Assembly (NCBI RefSeq): GCF_026651875.1
Contig: NZ_CP104067.1
Location: 1,302,001-1,366,000, forward strand
Direction: 5' to 3'
DNA length: 64,000 bases
Source of the DNA: Alicyclobacillus fastidiosus
GTDB lineage: Bacteria; Bacillota; Bacilli; Alicyclobacillales; Alicyclobacillaceae
Program-made: the position numbers and the translations under genes
Shown: piece after piece, positions 16,964 to 24,872 of the stretch
Layout of the letters: each line of letters starts with the position of its first letter
Numbering within the stretch: the first letter of the stretch is position 1
Notes under the pieces: model-generated
Databases searched by the model: none
What the model was told of the DNA's origin: nothing
What the model saw: the letters and a program-made list of their open reading frames with translations, nothing else

Positions 16964-17537
16964 GAGCCTCTGGTCCTCTAAAAGCTAAACCTACCGGAAT
17001 CAATACGGCTCGTGTTAGCCATAAAGACATCTCATCAGCGCTCTCTTTTAATCCGTTTCTAACCCAGTGGGAAATGACCCCTAAAATTCCTCCAGCTGTG
17101 TAATCTGCATCAAGTTCGGAATCAGACATCTTCAACAATACTGTTCGGATAGCATCAAAGACGCCTTTTAAAAAGTCTCCGTGACCCAACATGACACTGT
17201 AAAATCTTGCGTATCTTTGTACATGGTGGCTCAGACTGACAAGTGTCACAATCGGTTTAGCGTGATCGTTGAATTCCTGAAGGGCAAGATCAAAGTCGTA
17301 CGTCGGATGATACAGAGACTTAGATAATTCTAATATGACCTCGTTTTTCATCTCCGCAAATAGGTCGTCCTTATCTTTAAAGTGCAGGTAAAATGTGGAC
17401 CGGTTTATTCCTGCGTGTTTGACGATGTCTCGCACCGTTATTTTGTCATAATCCTGATGGAGTTCAATTAAATCTATGAATGAGTTGCATAGCATTTGTC
17501 GGGTTCTGAGATAACGAGGATCTTCTTTTCTAGCCAT
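16953..17537 (-). CDS. TetR/AcrR-family regulator
   Basis: 194-residue repressor. N-terminal DNA-binding domain: RTRQMLCNSFIDLIE, YDKITVRDIVKHAGINRSTFYLHFKDKDDL; the C-terminal ligand domain resembles the DhaS-like group (HWVRNGLKESADEM near the end). ATG 17537 lies six bases after GGAGG (a second ATG directly upstream is closer to the site). It is divergent from the SDR at 17701, its likely target. The stop falls next to the IS110 relic junction, so the last few residues (GPEAPTA) may derive from the element or from the junction. Confidence 0.85.
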   Translation of the reverse strand: MARKEDPRYLRTRQMLCNSFIDLIELHQDYDKITVRDIVKHAGINRSTFYLHFKDKDDLFAEMKNEVILELSKSLYHPTYDFDLALQEFNDHAKPIVTLVSLSHHVQRYARFYSVMLGHGDFLKGVFDAIRTVLLKMSDSELDADYTAGGILGVISHWVRNGLKESADEMSLWLTRAVLIPVGLAFRGPEAPTA

Positions 17538-17700
17538 CATGCGCCTCCAATTTTAAGCGTTTTCATAGACATATAGGCTGAACGTGTCCACTAATCGACA
17601 TTTCCAACAGGATTGACGTTTGTAGAATTTCCTCACAGATTCTATGTTGATTATAGGCAACGTTTTATGATTCACCAAATTACTTAGGGAGGTCCTATCA

Positions 17701-18447
17701 ATGGGACGACTTGACGGTAAAGTGGCTCTAATTACAGGGGCTGCACAAGGAATGGGCGCATCTCATGCTCGAAAATTCATTAAAGAAGGCGCTAAAGTAA
17801 TATTAACTGACATAAACGAGAAAGGCGGCTCAGCATTAGCTGAGGAACTGGGGTCAAACGCTCTATTCCTAAAACACGACGTAACCTCAAAAGAATCTTG
17901 GGAACAAGTCGTTGAAAAGGGCATATCGACTTTTGGAGAAATAACCGTTCTTGTTAATAATGCAGGGGTCTTAGGTCCCATTGCCAAGACAGACGAATTG
18001 TCTGAAGAAGATTATTTAAAAGTCTGTGGGATTAATCAACATGGGGTCTTTTTTGGCATGAAGACAGTAATTCCATCGATGCTGAAGGCAGGAATAGGAT
18101 CCATCGTAAACATTTCCTCGATTGCTGGAGTGGTGGCCATCTATGGCTTTCCAAGCCTGGCCTATGTGGCAAGTAAGTTCGCGGTACGCGGGATGACTAA
18201 GGCTACTGCTGTAGAGTACGGTTCGCGGAATATAAGAGCGAACTCTGTACATCCCGGATTCATTAAGACACCGATGATGGCGGCGGCAACTGACGAGTCT
18301 GGCGGCGAAGCTACTAGCATGATCCCACTCGGCCGCCTCGCAGAGCCGGAAGAGGTATCCAATCTGGTGCTGTTTCTAGCGTCGGATGAATCATCATATA
18401 TTACTGCCTCAGAGCACTTAATTGATGCCGGCATGTCCGCCCATTGA
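17701..18447 (+). CDS. Short-chain dehydrogenase/reductase (SDR)
   Basis: Classical 248-residue NAD(P)-dependent oxidoreductase. Cofactor motif TGAAQGMGASHA near residue 13, D at the end of the second strand (LTDINEK) favouring NAD, NNAG, the catalytic Ser in NISSIAG, and YVASK with the catalytic Tyr and Lys. The ending EHLIDAGMSAH is typical of cyclopentanol/glucose dehydrogenase-like members. ATG 17701 follows GGGAGG by nine bases. Divergent TetR gene upstream; transcript ends at a hairpin at 18606-18650. Substrate unknown. Confidence 0.88.
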   Translation: MGRLDGKVALITGAAQGMGASHARKFIKEGAKVILTDINEKGGSALAEELGSNALFLKHDVTSKESWEQVVEKGISTFGEITVLVNNAGVLGPIAKTDELSEEDYLKVCGINQHGVFFGMKTVIPSMLKAGIGSIVNISSIAGVVAIYGFPSLAYVASKFAVRGMTKATAVEYGSRNIRANSVHPGFIKTPMMAAATDESGGEATSMIPLGRLAEPEEVSNLVLFLASDESSYITASEHLIDAGMSAH

Positions 18448-18605
18448 CATTGTTGTTGGGGTGAAGGATTGGATTCGATCCGTAGGTTCTACAACCATTC
18501 AAACAGTAAACAAATGGGGCCTCTCTATCTTTTTATTAAAGTATACGTGAATCGCTACAGGCTCCCGTATGAGAAGGTACTCCGATGAAATGTAACACAT
18601 TTTAT

Positions 18606-18650
18606 GAGGGTCTTGGAGCACTTAATGCTCTGGTCCCTCGTTTTCTTTTT
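18606..18650 (+). terminator. Rho-independent terminator
   Basis: Imperfect stem GAGGGTCTTGGAGCA / TGCTCTGGTCCCTC with a T-rich tail (GTTTTCTTTTT), just left of the IS1182 element. Confidence 0.7.
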
Positions 18651-18660
18651 CATGAAGCAG

Positions 18661-20118
18661 TTAATTGAGCGTTTTGCAGAATGAAGTTTTTTGATGGAGT
18701 AAAAAGAAACGACAAGCGAATTAGGGACTTACCTTTACATTTTTTGCAATGCACTTATGCAGGTATTATCATCAGTACGGACATTAGGCTACTGTTTGCG
18801 TGCTAGCTGCTTTTCTCGTCGCAAGTGCAGATGCTAACAAAACTATGACATTGAGATAAACATGTGTCGTGACTTTTTGGATACCACGAACGTGAACATC
18901 GTTTGCCGTGAGATTCTCCTTAAGTCTTGAGTTACAGCGTTCAGTCGAAGTTCGTTCGTCGTACAACTCTGTCCAACCGCGTGTGTTTCGGTGTGGATTC
19001 GAGTAGCGACGAATATCTTCATTGATGTTCTTCTTGATAACCATTCCATAGTTGGAATCAGAGCAAGCTGCTGCCCCGAGAGGGCAATTCACCTTGCCCA
19101 GAACGTGAGGGCAACGGAACTTTAGCCGATCACCATCAGCGCCCCAGTAGACCATGTCATAACCCATGGAGCAACAAGGTGTTCCGTTGGACGCTATCCC
19201 AGCAGGTGGCTCTTTTTCACCTCTTCGGTTCAATGCTATGATTGCCTGTGCACCATAGCTGCGAGCGACTTCATAATTCTTCACCTGGTCATATCCGGCG
19301 TCCATCATGACGAACTTAACTTTCCAGCCGTAGTTCTCAACAACGTCTTTTATCAATGGCATCGCCATTTCTCCGTCATACACATGAGCAGGTGTGACCT
19401 CTAAGGAAACCGGTAGTTCACTAGCGGTATCTACAGCAAGATGAATTTTGTATCCGAACCATGTGAGTTTATTACCGAACGTGTCGAACTTGGCACCCCA
19501 ATTGGCATTACCCGAACCTTTACTCCGTGATTTTGGCTGCTTTTTCTCATAGGCACCAATCGCCGTACTGTCGATAGCAATGTGACTCCCATCAACAATA
19601 CCGAACTCTTTACATTGGCTGACCAGGTCAATGAAGAGTTCCTTAGCAAGGCCTCTATCCACAACTGTCATGAAAACTCGACTGAATGTGGCAATCGATG
19701 GGGCTGGTTCATCTAACCGGAAACCGCATTGGTACCTAAACTGCAAGTCGGTTCTCAAGCGCTTGTGTAGCCGAGAAAAAGTCGAAATGCCCTCAAGCGG
19801 CGCAGCCAGTAACGCTCGTAAAATTGCTTCACGATTGATAGGTTTTGCACCCTGGGGTGACGAATTCCTCAACTTTGCGGCATATGGTTGCAAATCCAGT
19901 GCGGAAAAGAACAGCTCCAATCGCTCACTGGGTTCGATTTCTAGCCACTCTTCAAAGGAAAACAGAGACTTTTGGAGAAGATACAAGTGGACTTTCCTCC
20001 TGTCGAGGTTTCTTGTTTCGTCACTTGAAATTTTCTCGATGTTGGGGTGAAGTCCTTTTTTATGTCCTGTTATCCCTTGCCCCGCAAGGGCTTAGAAATC
20101 TGCAAAACGCTCAATTAA
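18661..20118 (-). mobile_element. IS1182-like insertion sequence, complete
   Basis: 1458-bp element bounded by a perfect 20-bp inverted repeat starting TTAATTGAGCGTTTT at 18661 and ending at 20118. The outer TTAA on each side is palindromic and could be the duplicated target, in which case the repeat proper starts at TTGAGCG. One intact transposase inside. A near-identical solo copy of this end occurs at 49096. Confidence 0.9.
18784..19986 (-). CDS. IS1182-like DDE transposase
   Basis: 400-residue transposase. An N-terminal DUF772-like region (REAILRALLAAPLEGISTFS) precedes the DDE core: D in HIAIDSTAIGAYEKK, D in VMMDAGYDQVKNYE and E in TSTERCNSRLKENL. No lesions seen; the length suits the family. 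Terminal repeats lie 123 and 132 bases outside its ends. Confidence 0.9.
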   Translation of the reverse strand: MYLLQKSLFSFEEWLEIEPSERLELFFSALDLQPYAAKLRNSSPQGAKPINREAILRALLAAPLEGISTFSRLHKRLRTDLQFRYQCGFRLDEPAPSIATFSRVFMTVVDRGLAKELFIDLVSQCKEFGIVDGSHIAIDSTAIGAYEKKQPKSRSKGSGNANWGAKFDTFGNKLTWFGYKIHLAVDTASELPVSLEVTPAHVYDGEMAMPLIKDVVENYGWKVKFVMMDAGYDQVKNYEVARSYGAQAIIALNRRGEKEPPAGIASNGTPCCSMGYDMVYWGADGDRLKFRCPHVLGKVNCPLGAAACSDSNYGMVIKKNINEDIRRYSNPHRNTRGWTELYDERTSTERCNSRLKENLTANDVHVRGIQKVTTHVYLNVIVLLASALATRKAASTQTVA

Positions 20119-20589
20119 GTATTCTGTTGGATGCAGGAGGAGTGGGAGGGGTGAATTTTGCGAAGCAAAAGAGGGGAGGAGCGAAGCGGTTTCCCCTGTG
20201 TCAAGCCTGTGAAGTCGTGGGCAACACTGTTCTTGGGTTGTCCATCAAATCCACAGACTATTATTCTTTTGGGAAGACCCTTACAGATGTATAAAACGAC
20301 AGCCGTATCTGTCGTTCTGAGTGTATCTTGATCTGGGACTAACGCCCCCGTATGCGCAATAGCCTCTCGGTATTGGATTGTCGCTGAACCCTCAACGGTT
20401 CTGTGCCTGGAGGATCTTCGTTTGCCCCCATGTTCGTCAGTTCCACTTGACAATTCAAAATTGGAAATTCAGCGCCACCATGAAAAGAAAATACGCTGTG
20501 CGCCAAATAATACTTGACTTTTTAGAATCACCCCAACAATCGCCGAGAAGGGCTTAACCGCTCTATCTCATCGGAATTGGGGTTGCTTT
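20119..20589. other. Non-coding IS-end material
   Basis: No gene. On the minus strand it contains a copy of the CCAATACCGAGAGGCTATTG motif (20357-20376) also found at 23909 and 24231, followed by a GACAG/CTGTC hairpin. Probably remains of IS110/IS1111-type ends plus the left end of the interrupted transposon that starts at 20590. Confidence 0.4.
20356..20376 (-). repeat. Recurrent GAGA-loop hairpin motif, copy 1
   Basis: CCAATACCGAGAGGCTATTG on the minus strand. CAATA-CC and GG-C-TATTG can pair around a GAGA tetraloop. Same motif at 23909 (+) and, diverged, at 24231 (-). Confidence 0.5.
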
Positions 20590-20820
20590 ATGTTACCCAT
20601 GGTGCGGTCTCATCAGCAGTATCAGTCGTTCGTTGAGCAACAACTTCGTATTCACTACGGGAATGGGTCGCTTCTCTTTGTCGCAAAGGACTGGTCGCTT
20701 GTTAAGAAGTTCTGGATTACCGACCTCTCTTGCACGTTTCGCTTACTCGAAGGAGCTTTTTCGTGTCGTGGTCCAAGGTCCATTGACCCTGCCGACTTAC
20801 TTCGTTCCTATCTACTGATA
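20590..20820 (+). pseudogene. DDE transposase, N-terminal part (gene split by IS1111 element)
   Basis: The first 77 codons of an IS4-related transposase: VKKFWITDLSCTFRLLEGAF and RSIDPADLLRSYLLI match the usual N-terminal region. The gene stops where an IS110/IS1111-group element begins at 20821, and the rest resumes at 22492. Removing the element and one TGATA copy leaves the two parts one base out of frame, so there is a further frameshift or the join is not exact. Confidence 0.75.
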
Positions 20821-20829
20821 TGAACGAGG

Positions 20830-21254
20830 ATGTCAAGCACCACTACAACTCCCGCTGTGCCACTGTTCTAAAACAGGGATTTCGCGTTGCTTCACATGGA
20901 GTGGCGGCTCCGATAGGCTGATTCGCCATACGGCCCTTCCGAGGCGCTCGTCCGGCATCACGTCGGGGCCGCAGAGGCTCCATGTCAAGCAACTAACCTC
21001 GAAGACTCGGCACGAAGGCAAAAACTTCTCGACGGTGAGCATTCTGATATTCGTGGGTTGATTACCACAGTTAATCTCTCCGTCTAGAGGACCTGCCACG
21101 AACTCATGGCGTGCGTTCGGTTCGCGAGGGCAATACCTAGCACAAGAAGAAAACGTGGGTTATCCTCCTACGGTTTACACTTTTGCCTTCGAGCCCAGTC
21201 TTCCAGTTTTCTCATTCAAGGTTCCCGGTGAACGCGGAAGTATAATTCTATTGG
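20830..21254 (-). ncRNA. Candidate IS1111 guide RNA (seekRNA-type) region
   Basis: Non-coding stretch downstream of the transposase in its own orientation, where IS1111-group elements encode their target-choosing RNA. It contains a GACGG...CCGTC stem (about 21039-21096) enclosing GTGG...CCAC. The same nested stems, with sequence changes between them, recur in an orphan copy at about 23972-24032, which argues for a conserved RNA fold. RNA ends cannot be set from sequence alone. Confidence 0.45.
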
Positions 21255-22367
21255 TTAAGCTTTATCTTTCTGCATTTGGCGTGCGATTGCCCACATGAAC
21301 CCAGCTAATTCACGAGCGACTGCAGTTATAGCTTGATTAGAAGGTTTCCCTTTACTGACAAGGCGTGTGTACTTGTTATGGAGTCGATTTTGGGCCTTCC
21401 ATGATATTCGTTGGACCTCAGCCGGCTGACCCTGTTGTCGTTTTCGAATTTCTCCTTTAACCGCCGGTCGATAGCGGTAACTCCAGGCTGACTCAACCAG
21501 TACCCGTCGTAGATGTGTGTTTCCTGTCTTTGTAATTCTTCCTTTGCGTTTCACGCTACCGCTCGAGTGTTCACTAGGCACGAGCCCTGTATAACCCATG
21601 AACTGACGCGGATTCACAAACCGTCTAAAGTCACCGATTTCTGCTACAATCGTGACTGCAGTGGTTTCCTTTACTCCTCGAAGAGATTGCAGTGCTTGGA
21701 TAAGAGGGGCATGAGAACTTGTCTCTGCAGCATGATGAATCTCGGTCTCTAGTCGTTTGATTCGTTGCTCCACCTCATCTATGGCATGGAGATACTCGCG
21801 AAAAGTCACGTCTTCGTATCGATTTTCAAATTTCAAGGTGTCTAGCCATGCCCGATATCGAGTCTTCCAGGTGGTCATTTTTTGTTTGGGCTTAATATCG
21901 TGACGAAGCAAAAACTTAGATAGACGGTGGCGCGCACGCAATTGGTCTTCTTTTGCATCCTCTCGCGCTCGTACTAAGTCTCGAATCCCTTCATCTTCTC
22001 TTGTCGGAACGTAGACTGGTGTGAGCTCTCCAGCTCGAAACAACTGAGCTAATCTCAATGCATCTCGACGGTCTGTCTTAATTCGCTCACCTGGCCGTTT
22101 CGGAATGAGGGTGGGTGCAACGACGATGCATCTAACCCCAAGTTGGGTAAGTAAGCGTTGTAACTCATAACCCGTGGGACCAGCCTCATAACAAGCTTCG
22201 ATTTCACTTGCGTTTCCGAGCTTTGAAAACAGTTTGCGTACAGCTTCCGGAGTATTGGGCACTTCTCCGTAATATCTAGCCGCCTCACGACTTCCGACAT
22301 CTGCTATGGCCACCGCAATGAAATCCTCTGACACGTCTAAGCCCACGACTTTTGTGATATCCTTCAT
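21255..22367 (-). CDS. IS110/IS1111-family transposase (DEDD recombinase)
   Basis: 370-residue recombinase. N-terminal RuvC-like DEDD domain: VVGLDVSEDFIAVAI (D), IEACYEAGPTGYELQ (E) and RIKTDRRDALRLAQL (DD). The C-terminal domain has the helix-hairpin-helix SLRGVKETTAVTIVAEIGDF and the serine-containing YTGLVPSEHSSG. ATG 22367 follows AAGGAG by eight bases. Intact, inside the element that interrupts the transposase starting at 20590. Confidence 0.93.
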   Translation of the reverse strand: MKDITKVVGLDVSEDFIAVAIADVGSREAARYYGEVPNTPEAVRKLFSKLGNASEIEACYEAGPTGYELQRLLTQLGVRCIVVAPTLIPKRPGERIKTDRRDALRLAQLFRAGELTPVYVPTREDEGIRDLVRAREDAKEDQLRARHRLSKFLLRHDIKPKQKMTTWKTRYRAWLDTLKFENRYEDVTFREYLHAIDEVEQRIKRLETEIHHAAETSSHAPLIQALQSLRGVKETTAVTIVAEIGDFRRFVNPRQFMGYTGLVPSEHSSGSVKRKGRITKTGNTHLRRVLVESAWSYRYRPAVKGEIRKRQQGQPAEVQRISWKAQNRLHNKYTRLVSKGKPSNQAITAVARELAGFMWAIARQMQKDKA

Positions 22368-22491
22368 ATTATCGGCTCCTTCACAGTGTAGCTCTGGTCG
22401 GTCACATCTACTGGTAATTCTCTTTACTCAGCAGTATGGCCACTAACCTACGAGAATGTGACATGGAGCCGAACCTCGTTCATGATAACTC

Positions 22492-23742
22492 ATGTTGCAG
22501 GTCGGAGAACTATCGATTACAGAGTGGGTCAATCAGTTGCATCGTTGCCCACTGTATGCCATCCTGAGTGGCTTTGAGTACGGGAAAACGCCTGGTGTCG
22601 GTACCTTCTACCATTTCTTTAAGCGGCTGTGGTCTCATACCTCCGCGAATCTTTCGCCCAAGCTCAGACTCAATCGAAAGAAAGTCAAAGGTGGCAAAAA
22701 GGGAGAAAAGGCACCAACCAAAGCGTATAGCAAAATCGCAAATCTCATGGCTCAGCTACAAAAGCGCTCAGCCACCAAGCCACAGCCATTTGACAGATTG
22801 CTTGTGCTCTTTCAACAGCAGTTCCTTACCGTATCTGCCACTCTAGGCTTACTGGGCGACACGAACGCACTGTCAATCGCAGGTGATGGAATGCCGCTTC
22901 AAACAGCTACCCAAGTTCGTAGCCGACGACTTTGCAACTGTCGTGAACTCGGTATCAAGCCATGCAGATGCTATCGTATCTATTCCCAACCCGACTGTGA
23001 TATGGGCTGGGACAGTTATCGAAACAGGTACTTCTTCGGTTATCACCTTTACACGTTTGTTGCTGCGGATAGTCCTTACGACCTGCCACTTTACCCCAGA
23101 CTTCAACGAGCTTCGCGCCATGATGCGACCTCTTGGGTAGTCAGTGCGCGTGAGTTCGTCGAACGCTTTCGTGAATATACCTGGGACAAAGCCATTTTAG
23201 ATGCCGCGCACGACGCACTGCCAATCTACCAGTACCTTCTATCACGGAAAGTAAAGCCATTTATCGATTTAAACCTGCGCAGTACGGGGAGCAAGGGGGT
23301 TCGCAAGGATGACATCACATTTTCCCCTACTGGGGTTCCGTTTTGTAAAAAGGGGCTGGAGATGAAAGATCGTGGCTACGACTACACACGCGGTCGCCGA
23401 AAGTACTATTGTCCACTCGTCGTCAAAGGTGTGGTGACTTATGATACGCCCTGTTCTGATTCACCTTACGGAAGATGCGTACACACATATACCAAACACA
23501 ATCCTCGCTTGTTCCCACCCGTCGTCCGCAACAGCAACGAGTGGAACGATGTCTACAAACGCAGAACCACCTGCGAGCGTAGCAACAAGCGAGCAAAGGA
23601 AGATTTTCTCCTCGAAGCTGCCAAGCATCGCAGCACCATGATGTGGACCGTCCGCATCTATGGCATTGCCATGTGCCAACACATGGACGCTTGGTACCAA
23701 GAGAGTAATCTAGACCTATCGTCGATACTCTTGTCAGCCTGA
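22492..23742 (+). pseudogene. DDE transposase, C-terminal part (gene split by IS1111 element)
   Basis: Remaining 416 codons of the transposase begun at 20590: LSITEWVNQLHRCPLYAILSG and GTPGVGTFYHFFKRLW-type sequence, then the catalytic D in LSIAGDGMPLQ, D in AILDAAHDALP and E in RRTTCERSNKRAKEDF. The ATG at 22492 is internal to the ancestral gene and has no ribosome binding site, so this part should not be made as a working enzyme. Confidence 0.75.
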
Positions 23743-23908
23743 AAATACCCCAATCAAACCATCTCCAGCGATGACTTTTTGAAAATCGGATCGTCATCGC
23801 TCTGTTTGTTATACCCTTTTTCAAGGAACACGGTGGTTTAAACCATTGCTCGCAGATTTTCCAGTGGATTCTTGGAAGGCATTCCGATATATCTTACTGT
23901 TCTGCGCT

Positions 23909-24060
23909 CCAATGCCGAGAGGCTATTGCAAGGTCCAGAACCTGACGCACGAAGCTAGTCCGAGGCAGCCCCATGACGGAGGTACGAAATGTGGTAACCA
24001 ACCCACGGATATCAGTGTGCCAACCGTCGACGAACCTTGCCTTCGGTCCGGGCTTTCAAC
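23909..24060 (+). ncRNA. Orphan copy of the IS1111-type RNA region
   Basis: Aligns with the non-coding end of the IS1111 element at 20830-21254: GACGGAG, GTGGTAACCAACCCACG, GATATCAG, ACCGTCGA and TTGCCTTCG occur in the same order. The nested GACGG/CCGTC and GTGG/CCAC stems are kept although bases between them differ. No transposase is attached. It also carries copy 2 of the GAGA-loop hairpin (23909-23928). Could be a dead end fragment or a non-autonomous guide RNA. Confidence 0.45.
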
Positions 24061-24230
24061 CCCATCACGACACGGGGCTTGACGGTGTCGTTCATATCAT
24101 TGGGGGCATTAATCCCGTAAGCTCTGTTGGGTTCAAACCGCATGAACATACAGCGACTGAGGACCGTGTGTTACTGCACTATTTAGATGGTGGCATCTAA
24201 TTAAAGAGCACGCTACCTGCTTCTGATTGA

Positions 24231-24248
24231 AATAGACTCTCGGTATTG
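24231..24248 (-). repeat. Recurrent GAGA-loop hairpin motif, copy 3 (diverged)
   Basis: CAATACCGAGAGTCTATT on the minus strand; differs from copies at 20356 and 23909 by a few bases. Sits at the end of the inverted copy described at 23743-24539. Confidence 0.4.
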
Positions 24249-24539
24249 CAGTACAGAAAAGTGGGATGAACCAGGAATTCTCCCAGTAATCAACTGGAAA
24301 ACGGCAGAATCCATGCGGCATCATGCATGTTTCTTGAAGAAGGGTATAGCAAACAGATACCCAATAACGCCTCTTGTGACCGCTCTGAATAAAGATGCAG
24401 TAAACAGCCTTCAGGCTTACTGCAGTATTGGGCAGGTTAATCCAATAAGGATTCAACCTACTAGGCTGATATAATTGATAATGAGTGTTCGAACACCCGC
24501 TGTTATACAGTGCAATGCTGGATTGGAGTTGGAACTGAA

Positions 24540-24850
24540 ATGGAGCTTTCTTTGGGTAACGGAAAGACTGTGTGCTTTCCTCCGTTTCAGGACACTGATT
24601 TTGCTCACATCCAGAGCCTCAATCGCAACGAGGGCTGGACGAACCTTGCTAACGACGACATGCTTACTTTCAGTGCTTGGAATAATTCGAACGTACGGTT
24701 CGTTGTGTGCGCTGAAAATGACGTGGTGGGCTACATTCGCAGTCTGACAGATAAACACGTAACCCTATATATTTAGAATTGCTTATTGAAAGTAGTTTTC
24801 GAGACATGGGCATCGGCGGTGAGCTATTACACTACGTTCACGAACTATAA
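24540..24850 (+). pseudogene. GNAT-family N-acetyltransferase, frameshifted
   Basis: From ATG 24540 the frame reads a GNAT N-terminal half (FPPFQDTDFAHIQSLNRNEGW, VVGYIRSLTDKHVTLYI) and hits TAG at 24774-24776. One frame over, the sequence continues without a break as ELLIESSFRDMGIGGELLHY, which is the acetyl-CoA-binding motif A (RDMGIGG). A single-base indel near 24770-24777 therefore splits the gene. The last part of a normal GNAT protein (motif B) is also missing before a TAA at about 24850. Acceptor substrate unknown. Confidence 0.75.
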
Positions 24851-24872
24851 AGCACACATAGGAGGGGATAGA

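Larger units (their letters stand above)
20821..22482 (-). mobile_element. IS1111/IS110-group insertion sequence
   Basis: 1662-bp insertion inside another transposase gene. Ends are inverted TGAACGAGG (20821-20829) and CCTCGTTCA (22474-22482), flanked on both sides by TGATA (20816-20820 and 22483-22487). It holds one transposase on the minus strand and about 430 non-coding bases after it, the layout of IS1111-group elements. Confidence 0.8.
23743..24539. other. IS-remnant patchwork without genes
   Basis: About 800 bases with no supported gene. It holds two facing, diverged copies of one sequence: about 23855-23930 on the + strand and about 24230-24320 on the minus strand (shared TTTTCCAGT.GATT and CAATRCCGAGAG). 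The left copy runs on into an orphan IS1111-type RNA region. Short frames here that look alike on the two strands are explained by this repeat. Confidence 0.5.

Noticed and set aside
23846..24456. Two small facing proteins sharing a FPVD(S/Y)W-type segment
   Set aside because: The likeness comes from an inverted DNA repeat of IS-end material; neither has a start site or domain.
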